Positions 16,894-23,273 of a stretch of DNA of 63,692 nt are shown piece after piece. Position 1 is the stretch's first letter. Every line of letters begins with the position of its first letter. Below the pieces are notes generated by a model that saw nothing but the letters and a program-made list of their open reading frames with translations, did not search any database and was not told the origin of the DNA. A program made the position numbers and the translations under genes. This stretch comes from Methanothermobacter sp049720995 (lineage in GTDB: Archaea > Methanobacteriota > Methanobacteria > Methanobacteriales > Methanothermobacteraceae): NCBI RefSeq assembly GCF_049720995.1, contig NZ_JBNASF010000007.1, positions 1 through 63,692 on the forward strand, read 5' to 3'.

Positions 16894-17669
16894 TAAAGAT
16901 TCACCTTTCCGAGAGTATCTCCCCTCAAGCCTCTTCTTATGGTTTCAAGGGCTGTTATCTCTTCAGGGGGTATGTTTCCAAGGTTAACGTCTGGTCCTAT
17001 TTTCAGTATGAAGTAAACCTGCTGGTTTTTCTGCGGGGCCTCCCATATTATCCGATCCTGCGGGAGTTCATTGAGGAGCTGGTTGAATTCTTCCACCTTT
17101 ATGTTTCCATTCTCATCGTATATACCTATATTGTGGCCACTTTCCCTGGCCTCCATGAGCACCATAGAGGCTCCAGCTTTGAGGTCGGCCCTGACAAGTT
17201 CAACCCGATCCTCCGGGCTGAGGAGCCTGTCCCTTACAGGGTCCTTTTTACCAACCTCTGATATGATCTGGAACCCATCGTCGATCGCTTTCTCTATAAG
17301 TTCACATTTTTCATCAGTTTCTATCTCAACGGTTCCATTTGATATTTCCAGTGTTTCAAAACCAAGGCTTCGTGCCTCGTCGAGGTATTCCTGAATTTTA
17401 TCGTTGAGGTAGGCGATCTCAAATAGGGTTCCTCCTGGATAGGCCTCCACATCGAATGAACGGTACATCTCTATTTTTTCAATGACAGCATCGCGTCTGT
17501 GCAGCGGGAGGGTTCCCCATCCAAACTTTATGAAATCAACGTAATCTGATGAAATCTCCATCAGGTCACGGGCTGTTTTAATACCCATTCCCTTATCGAG
17601 AACCATGGTTATTCCATTTTTTCTGGGTTTCCCACGCCTTGGAGGGGTGAGAAAGTCAAAGGCGTTCAT
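16893..17669 (-). CDS. comA: Phosphosulfolactate synthase
   Basis: A 258-residue TIM barrel that adds sulfite to phosphoenolpyruvate, the first committed step of coenzyme M synthesis in this pathway. Family hallmarks are GITMVLDKGMG, DFIKFGWGT, AYPGGTLFE, ETLEISNGT, ISEVGKKDP and MEARESG. It is the first gene of a minus-strand run (comA, ABC ATPase, P-loop NTPase, Fe-S protein). An AT-rich TATA-like element (AATTTAAATT at 17716-17725) lies about 50 bp upstream. Confidence 0.93.
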   Translation of the reverse strand: MNAFDFLTPPRRGKPRKNGITMVLDKGMGIKTARDLMEISSDYVDFIKFGWGTLPLHRRDAVIEKIEMYRSFDVEAYPGGTLFEIAYLNDKIQEYLDEARSLGFETLEISNGTVEIETDEKCELIEKAIDDGFQIISEVGKKDPVRDRLLSPEDRVELVRADLKAGASMVLMEARESGHNIGIYDENGNIKVEEFNQLLNELPQDRIIWEAPQKNQQVYFILKIGPDVNLGNIPPEEITALETIRRGLRGDTLGKVNL

Positions 17670-17845
17670 TTTATCACCTTCTGGATTGAGTCAGAATAAA
17701 CACCAACGGCATATTAATTTAAATTCATATGTTTACTACCTTTATAAATAATTTATTCTCATATGGGTTTCATGGGATATGAATCCGAATCCCATCACTA
17801 TTTTTTTGGGATCTCATCATATATTAATAGGTGGTGGTACATGTG

Positions 17846-18403
17846 ATGAAGAGTACATGCTACTTTGAAAGGCCAGGGAAGGAGAACACTGAAAGGGTCC
17901 TTGAACTTGTTAAGGAAAGGGCAGATGAACTTGGGATCAGGGACTTTGTGGTCGCCTCGGTCTCCGGTGAAACAGCACTCAGGTTATCTGAGATTGTTGA
18001 GGGAAACATTGTTTCTGTAACACACCATGCAGGCTTCAGGGAGAAGGGCAAACTTGAACTTGAATCTTTGATGAGGGAGAAACTGATTGAAAGGGGCATC
18101 AGCGTATATGCAGGTTCACATGCACTCAGCGGTGTAGGAAGGGGCATATCAAATAGGTTCGGTGGGGTCACACCTGTTGAGGTGATGGCCGAAACCCTCA
18201 GGATGGTTTCACAGGGCTTCAAGGTTTGTGTTGAGATAGCGATAATGACAGCCGACGCAGGCCTCATACCTGTTGATAGGGAGGTCATTGCCATAGGAGG
18301 CACAGCATGGGGCGCTGACACGGCCCTGGTTCTCACACCGGCGCATATGAACAGCGTATTTGACCTGAGAATCCATGAAATCATTGCAGTGCCAAGACCA
18401 TAG
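17846..18403 (+). CDS. Pyruvate-kinase C-terminal-domain-like protein, unknown function
   Basis: A 185-residue protein resembling the stand-alone pyruvate-kinase alpha/beta domain of archaea: GIRDFVVASVSGETALRLSE, VSVTHHAG and FKVCVEIAIMTADAGLIP, then IGGTAWGADTALVL. It lacks the catalytic barrel. A regulatory or ligand-binding role is possible. I prefer ATG 17846, preceded by AGGTGGTGGT, to a GTG at 17831. The gene is divergent from comA; a TATA box TTTATAAAT lies at 17741-17749. Confidence 0.7.
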   Translation: MKSTCYFERPGKENTERVLELVKERADELGIRDFVVASVSGETALRLSEIVEGNIVSVTHHAGFREKGKLELESLMREKLIERGISVYAGSHALSGVGRGISNRFGGVTPVEVMAETLRMVSQGFKVCVEIAIMTADAGLIPVDREVIAIGGTAWGADTALVLTPAHMNSVFDLRIHEIIAVPRP

Positions 18404-18415
18404 TCCGTTACCTGC

Positions 18416-18471
18416 ATGGTATGGGTGGGTTGCCGGAATTCATGATTTTCATGTCCCGGTGACCATACCAT
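18416..18471. other. Long nested hairpin downstream of the 17846-18403 gene
   Basis: ATGGTATGG (18416-18424) pairs with CCATACCAT (18463-18471). Nested inside are CCGG/CCGG and ATGA-TTT-TCAT, so the whole 56-nt element can form one long interrupted stem. It starts 13 bp after the stop codon and could end the transcript or be a stable RNA structure. No strong T-tract follows on the plus strand. Confidence 0.5.
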
Positions 18472-18578
18472 AATTCCATTTCGCCCCAACATTGTACCGG
18501 TATTTTCAGAGGTCACAGAAACTGATTTTTAATTTTGATCGGGACCCATGGGTTCATTGGTGCCACTTAAACCGTTGC

Positions 18579-18587
18579 TTTTAAATA
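18579..18587 (+). promoter_or_regulatory. ftsZ TATA box
   Basis: CTTTTAAAT at 18579-18587, preceded by a purine-containing BRE-like ACCGTTG, about 50 bp before the ftsZ start. Transcription would begin near 18610, leaving a leader of about 25 nt with a GGGGGTAG site. Confidence 0.6.
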
Positions 18588-18634
18588 TGTATTATCACAT
18601 AATCATATTTCATAGATAAATGTGGGGGTAGTAA

Positions 18635-19780
18635 GTGAAATTCATTAACGATGCCATAAAGGAATCTGAGAAAAGGGAAAGGCCATCTTCCAGCTCAATG
18701 AACTCAGAAATCGATCAGGAACTTCGGGAAATAATCGAAAATAGCAGGGCAAAGATATACGTTGTTGGAACCGGTGGGGCAGGTAACAACACCGTAACGA
18801 GGCTCAGTGAAATAGGGGTTGAAGGCGCTGAGACAATAGCCATTAACACAGATGCACAGGACCTCTTCTACACTGTGGCGAACCGGAAGCTGCTCATAGG
18901 AAGGAATGTGTGTGGGGGTCTTGGTGCAGGTGGAGTCCCTGAGGTTGGAGAGGAATGTGCTGAGGAAAGCGAGGATGATATCCGCAGGGAGCTTGAAGGG
19001 GCTGACATGGTCTTTGTGACCTGCGGTCTCGGGGGAGGTACAGGAACCGGATCGGCACCTGTGATCTCCAAGCTGGCCAAAAAGGCCGGTGCACTCACAA
19101 TAGCAGTTGCAACAATGCCCTTCAGTGCGGAGGGCCTTAAAAGAAGGGAGAATGCTGAGAGGGGTCTTGAGAAACTTCAGAGCGCTGCTGATACCGTGAT
19201 AGTGATCCCCAATGACAAGCTTCTTGAGGTTGCCCCCAACCTTCCCCTCAACAAGGCATTCATGGTTGCAGATGAAATCCTTGGAAGGGCCGTCAAGGGC
19301 ATAACTGAACTCATAACCAGGCCGGGTCTTGTGAGCCTTGACTTTGCTGATGTGAGGAGCATAATGAAGGGTTCAGGAATGGCAATGATTGGAATGGGTG
19401 AAGCCGAAGCAGGTGACAGGGCCCTTGAATCAGTTTACGAGGCTCTTAACAGCCCGCTGCTTGATCTGGACATATCAAATGCAAGGGGTGCACTTATAAA
19501 TATCTCTGGAAGCTCTGACCTGACACTTCAGGAGGCCGAGAGGATAGTTGAGGTTGTTGCCGAGGAACTGGATCCCGATGCAAACATAATATGGGGTGCA
19601 CAGATTCAGGATGAACTGCAGAACGTTATAAGAACAACGATCGTTGTTGCGGGCGTGAGGTCACCTTACATATATGGCTCACATGGGTCTGCAGAAAAGG
19701 AGTTCTTCGAGGAAAAACAGCGGGAGAAGGACTCTGTGGATGAGTCTGTGCTGGAAGAATTTATAGATGGAGTTTTCTGA
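18635..19780 (+). CDS. ftsZ: Cell division protein FtsZ
   Basis: A 381-residue tubulin-like GTPase that forms the division ring. Motifs are VVGTGGAGNNTV near residue 45, the tubulin signature GGGTGTGSAP near 131, TMPFSAEG, and NDKLLEVAPNLPLNKAF. The N-terminal 30 residues are charged and probably disordered. The C-terminus (FFEEKQREKDSVDESVLEEFIDGVF) ends in the short acidic/hydrophobic tail that binds partners in archaeal FtsZ1. The start codon (reported here as 18635) is GTG. Confidence 0.96.
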   Translation: MKFINDAIKESEKRERPSSSSMNSEIDQELREIIENSRAKIYVVGTGGAGNNTVTRLSEIGVEGAETIAINTDAQDLFYTVANRKLLIGRNVCGGLGAGGVPEVGEECAEESEDDIRRELEGADMVFVTCGLGGGTGTGSAPVISKLAKKAGALTIAVATMPFSAEGLKRRENAERGLEKLQSAADTVIVIPNDKLLEVAPNLPLNKAFMVADEILGRAVKGITELITRPGLVSLDFADVRSIMKGSGMAMIGMGEAEAGDRALESVYEALNSPLLDLDISNARGALINISGSSDLTLQEAERIVEVVAEELDPDANIIWGAQIQDELQNVIRTTIVVAGVRSPYIYGSHGSAEKEFFEEKQREKDSVDESVLEEFIDGVF

Positions 19781-19813
19781 TATTCTTCCATATACCCCCA
19801 CATCAATGAAAAC

Positions 19814-19828
19814 ATTTATAAATCTTGA
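19814..19828 (+). promoter_or_regulatory. Promoter element ATTTATAAATCTTGA before secE
   Basis: A 15-base element containing a TATA box, about 75 bp before secE. Exactly the same 15 bases occur before rpl1 at 21096-21110, suggesting paired promoters for the two parts of this translation/secretion cluster. Confidence 0.6.
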
Positions 19829-19902
19829 AGGATAGATTACTCCATCACTCATCCCGATCATCATCCTTGTTTTTAATCATTATAAATTAGCGGGGATAAA
19901 TC

Positions 19903-20082
19903 ATGAAATACAGGGATTCTGTTCTGAATTTTATCAAGCAGTCAAAGAGGGTATTGAAGGTATCAAAGAAACCCACAAGTGAGGAATACCTCAACGTGTC
20001 AAAGGTGACAGGCATCGGTATAATACTGATAGGTGTCATAGGATTCATAATAACTATAATCGCCCAGTTACTGGGTGGTTAG
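19903..20082 (+). CDS. secE: Preprotein translocase subunit SecE
   Basis: A 59-residue protein. It has the short amphipathic N-terminal helix (RDSVLNFIKQSKRVLKVSKKPT) and a single C-terminal membrane segment (TGIGIILIGVIGFIITIIAQLL), as in archaeal SecE/Sec61-gamma. The conserved KVSKKPTSEEY precedes the membrane segment. It stabilises SecY in the membrane. The position directly before spt5 is the usual archaeal arrangement. GGGGAT lies five bases upstream of the ATG. Confidence 0.93.
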   Translation: MKYRDSVLNFIKQSKRVLKVSKKPTSEEYLNVSKVTGIGIILIGVIGFIITIIAQLLGG

Positions 20083-20131
20083 CTCTTACTGAAAAGTCAC
20101 AGTGAATTATATATATGAGGTTGTGTTCTTA

Positions 20132-20611
20132 ATGGAAGATAGTAAAAATTCCATCTACGCCCTTAAGACCTCGGTGGGTCAGGAGAAGAATGTGGCAAGG
20201 ATGCTGGCCAGGAAGGTAAGGGATAGTGGCATTGAGATAAACGCGATTCTTGTTCCAGAGTCCCTCAGGGGCTACATCCTTGTTGAGTCCTCTTCAAAGA
20301 TCGACATGAGAAACCCTGCAATAAGGGTTCCCCACTTAAGGGGTGTTGTTGAGGGAAAAACCGAGGGCGAATCAGAGATAGTATTCGAGGAGGTTAAGAG
20401 ATTCCTCAAACCCGAGCCCATAATATCATCCATTAAGAAGGGCAGCATCGTTGAGCTGATCTCAGGACCATTCAAGGGTGAAAGGGCAAAGGTTATCCGT
20501 ATAGACGAATCCAGAGAGGAAGTTGTACTTGAACTCATAGAGGCCGCAGTGCCCATTCCTGTAACAGTTAAAGGTGATCAGATTAGAATAATACAAAAGG
20601 AGGCTGATTAA
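20132..20611 (+). CDS. spt5: Transcription elongation factor Spt5 (NusG homologue)
   Basis: A 159-residue protein with an N-terminal NGN domain (SIYALKTSVGQEKNVARMLARKV) that binds the RNA polymerase clamp and a C-terminal KOW domain (KKGSIVELISGPFKGERAKVIRID, near 105-130). I place the start at ATG 20132, eight bases after GAGGTTGTG; the frame is open from a GTG at 20102. Its stop overlaps the rpl11 start (TAATG). Confidence 0.93.
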   Translation: MEDSKNSIYALKTSVGQEKNVARMLARKVRDSGIEINAILVPESLRGYILVESSSKIDMRNPAIRVPHLRGVVEGKTEGESEIVFEEVKRFLKPEPIISSIKKGSIVELISGPFKGERAKVIRIDESREEVVLELIEAAVPIPVTVKGDQIRIIQKEAD

Positions 20612-21093
20612 TGGCTAAAGAAACCGTTGAAATTCTTATTGATGGTGGAAAAGCCACTCCAGGACCGCCACTGGGTCCTGCGATTGGTCCGCTTGGAATT
20701 AACATGATGCAGGTTGTTGAGGAGATAAACCGCAAGACAGCGGATTTTGAGGGGATGAAGGTCCCTGTTAAGATCATAGTTGATACTGACACCAGGGACT
20801 TTGAGGTTGAGGTCGGTACGCCGCCAACAACCGCCCTGATCATGGATGAACTGAAGATCGAGAAGGGTTCACAGGACCCTGGTATGGACAAGATAGCAGA
20901 CATATCCATGGAGCAGGTGCTGAAGATAGCAAGGATGAAGTTCGATGCCCTCCTCTCAAACGACTACAAACGTGCAGTCAAGGAGATCATGGGCACCTGT
21001 GTTAGCATGGGTGTAACAGTGAACGGCAAGGACCCCAGGGAGGTCCAGAGGGAAGTTGATCAGGGAGCCTATGATGACCTCCTCACATCATAA
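20611..21093 (+). CDS. rpl11: Ribosomal protein L11
   Basis: A 160-residue large-subunit stalk-base protein. The N-terminal domain has GGKATPGPPLGPAIGPLGIN; the C-terminal rRNA-binding domain contains the long KIADISMEQVLKIARMKFDALL region. It is coupled to spt5 by a one-base stop/start overlap. The order spt5-L11-L1-L10-L12 is standard in archaea. Confidence 0.96.
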   Translation: MAKETVEILIDGGKATPGPPLGPAIGPLGINMMQVVEEINRKTADFEGMKVPVKIIVDTDTRDFEVEVGTPPTTALIMDELKIEKGSQDPGMDKIADISMEQVLKIARMKFDALLSNDYKRAVKEIMGTCVSMGVTVNGKDPREVQREVDQGAYDDLLTS

Positions 21094-21095
21094 AA

Positions 21096-21110
21096 ATTTA
21101 TAAATCTTGA
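21096..21110 (+). promoter_or_regulatory. Promoter element ATTTATAAATCTTGA before rpl1
   Basis: An identical 15-base copy of the element before secE, beginning 3 bp after the rpl11 stop. Transcription from it would start near 21130 and give a leader of about 40 nt before rpl1. That is the kind of leader where L1 autoregulation occurs in other methanogens. Confidence 0.6.
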
Positions 21111-21171
21111 GAATCACATAACTAACCCCATCATATGAACTTATTTTTTGAAGTTCATGGAGGATTCAGAA

Positions 21172-21810
21172 ATGCAACAGGAGATTATGGAAGCGGTGAA
21201 GAAGGCCAAGGAACTTTCAAGGCCGAGAAACTTCACACAGTCCATGGATGTTATTCTTAACATCAAGGACCTTGACGTCAACAAACCAGAGAACAGGTTT
21301 GACGAGGAAGTTTCTCTACCCAACGGCCGCGGTAAGGATGTTAAAATTGCCGTGATAGCCGATGGGGAACTGGCTCTCCAGGCTAAGAACGCTGGAGCCG
21401 ACCTTGTGATAACCAAGGATGAACTTGAAGAACTTGGCAAAAACCGAAAGGAAGCAAAAAAACTTGCCAACAGCTACGAATTCTTTGTGGCCCAGGCAGA
21501 TATGATGCCCCTGGTGGGACGGTTCCTTGGACCGGTTCTTGGACCCAGAAAGAAGATGCCAAAACCGGTGCCAGCAACAGTAAACCCGGAGCCCATACTC
21601 AAGAAACTCAGGGACACGGTCAAGGTGAGAATCAAGGACCAGCCTGTGGTTCATACTGTGGTTGGCACAGAGGATATGGATGATGAGAAACTTGCCGAGA
21701 ACATAGAGGCGGTTCTGCAGACAATTGACCGCAAACTTGAGAAGGGCAGAAATCAGCTCAAGTCCATGTACGTTAAAACGACCATGGGCCCGGTAGTGAG
21801 GGTGATTTAA
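21172..21810 (+). CDS. rpl1: Ribosomal protein L1
   Basis: A 212-residue stalk protein that binds 23S rRNA and, in some archaea, its own mRNA. Domain 1 starts with QQEIMEAVKKAKEL; FLGPVLGPRKKMPKPVPAT is the conserved L1 signature; VRIKDQPVVHTVVGTEDM belongs to the returning part of domain 1. I choose ATG 21172 because GGAGGAT lies seven bases upstream. The frame is open from a TTG at 21148. Confidence 0.95.
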   Translation: MQQEIMEAVKKAKELSRPRNFTQSMDVILNIKDLDVNKPENRFDEEVSLPNGRGKDVKIAVIADGELALQAKNAGADLVITKDELEELGKNRKEAKKLANSYEFFVAQADMMPLVGRFLGPVLGPRKKMPKPVPATVNPEPILKKLRDTVKVRIKDQPVVHTVVGTEDMDDEKLAENIEAVLQTIDRKLEKGRNQLKSMYVKTTMGPVVRVI

Positions 21811-22821
21811 ATGGCTCACGTGGCTGAATGGAAGAAGAAGGAGGTTCAGGAGCTTCAGGACCTCATCAAAAGTCATGAAGTGGTTGGTATAGCTAACCTT
21901 GCAGATATACCTGCAAGACAGCTGCAGAAGATGCGCCAGACACTCCGTGACAGCGCACTCATCAGAATGTCAAAGAAGACACTGATCAGCCTTGCCCTGG
22001 AAAAAGCTGGCAGAGAACTTGAAAACGTTGATTCCCTCTCTGATTATATGGAGGGCCAGCCTGCACTCATATTCACTGACATGAACCCATTCAAACTCTT
22101 CAAGATCCTTGAGGACAGTAAAACCCCTGCTCCTGCCAAGCCAGGGGCCATAGCACCTGCAGATATAGTTGTCCCCAAGGGGGATACCGGCTTCGCACCC
22201 GGCCCAATCCTGGGGGAGCTTCAGCAGATAGGCATCCCCGCCAAGATCGAGAAGGGAAAGATCGTGGTTTCAAATGACCACGTTGTGGTGAAGGCAGGGG
22301 AAGAGATACCACCAAAGGTGGCAGGAATATTAACAAGGCTGGATATACAGCCACTTGAGGTGGGAATAGACCTCAGGGCAGCATACGAAAATCAGACAGT
22401 CTACACAGCAGACATTTTGACCATAGATGAGGAAAAAACCTTATCTGACATTCAGAAAGCATTTTCACAGGCATTTAATCTATCAGTTAACGCAGTTATA
22501 TACACACGCGAAACAATGCCTGCGATTATCCAGAAGGCTGCTTCGAAGTCATTCAACCTTGCATACAATGCATCAATCCTCACCTCAGAGACCACTGATC
22601 TGCTGCTTGCAAAGGCCTATGCCCAGATGCTTGCACTGGCCGCTGCAGCTGCAGAGGTTAATGATGAAGCAGTTGATGATGAACTGAGGGATAAATTGTC
22701 TTCAAGGGCAGCAGCACATGTCCCTGAAGAGAAAGAGGAAGAGGTTGAAGAAGAAGCTGAAGAGGAAGAAGAAGAGGAAGAAGAGGATGCAGCCGCTGGT
22801 CTCGGCGCACTCTTCGGATAA
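21811..22821 (+). CDS. rplP0: Ribosomal protein L10 / stalk protein P0
   Basis: A 336-residue archaeal P0. The rRNA-binding N-terminal part is followed by the helical spine that carries L12 dimers (DEEKTLSDIQKAFSQAFNLSVNA, SFNLAYNASILTSETTDLLLAKAYAQ). The acidic hinge of about 30 Glu/Asp residues ends in AAAGLGALFG, the factor-binding tail shared with L12. The ATG directly follows the rpl1 stop codon. Confidence 0.95.
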   Translation: MAHVAEWKKKEVQELQDLIKSHEVVGIANLADIPARQLQKMRQTLRDSALIRMSKKTLISLALEKAGRELENVDSLSDYMEGQPALIFTDMNPFKLFKILEDSKTPAPAKPGAIAPADIVVPKGDTGFAPGPILGELQQIGIPAKIEKGKIVVSNDHVVVKAGEEIPPKVAGILTRLDIQPLEVGIDLRAAYENQTVYTADILTIDEEKTLSDIQKAFSQAFNLSVNAVIYTRETMPAIIQKAASKSFNLAYNASILTSETTDLLLAKAYAQMLALAAAAAEVNDEAVDDELRDKLSSRAAAHVPEEKEEEVEEEAEEEEEEEEEDAAAGLGALFG

Positions 22822-22871
22822 ACACTTTACTGGCATAGTTAACCTAAAAAATAAAAATTTGAGGTGATCAT

Positions 22872-23180
22872 ATGGAATACATATACGCAGCAATGTTACT
22901 GCACACAACCGGTAAGGAGATCAACGAAGAAAACGTTAAAAGTGTTCTTGAAGCAGCAGGTGCTGAAGTGGATGATGCAAGGGTCAAGGCTCTAATAGCA
23001 GCCCTTGAAGATGTGGACATTGAAGAGGCAATGGAAACAACAGCTGTAGCAGCAGCACCTGCAGCAGCCGCAGCACCTGCAGCAGCAGCCGAAGAGGCTG
23101 AAGAAGAAGAGGAAGAAGAGGAAGAAGAAGAGGAAGCTGAAGAGGAAGCAGCAGCCGGTCTCGGCGCACTCTTCGGTTAA
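22872..23180 (+). CDS. rpl12: Ribosomal protein L12 (P1-type)
   Basis: A 102-residue archaeal P1 protein. The helical N-terminal dimerisation domain (MEYIYAAMLLHTTGKEINEENVKSVLEAAG, about residues 1-58) is followed by an Ala-rich hinge, a run of about 25 acidic residues, and the same AAAGLGALFG tail as L10. The tail recruits elongation factors. GAGGTGAT lies upstream of the ATG. Confidence 0.95.
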   Translation: MEYIYAAMLLHTTGKEINEENVKSVLEAAGAEVDDARVKALIAALEDVDIEEAMETTAVAAAPAAAAAPAAAAEEAEEEEEEEEEEEEAEEEAAAGLGALFG

Positions 23181-23185
23181 ACTCT

Positions 23186-23202
23186 TTTCTATTTTTTTCT
23201 GC
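23186..23202 (+). terminator. T-rich terminator after rpl12
   Basis: A run TTTTCTATTTTTTTCT directly after the rpl12 stop codon, without a strong hairpin. It is typical of archaeal U-tract termination and separates the ribosomal operon from alaS. Confidence 0.6.
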
Positions 23203-23273
23203 CATAACCAATGGCAAAAAATTTATTTTTCCTGATTCTGATTTTATCATAAAAACTGTTTTCAATGATTACC

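Noticed and set aside
22730..23160. GAA/GAG-rich runs as a possible simple-sequence repeat element
   Set aside because: They encode the acidic hinges of L10 and L12, normal for these proteins.
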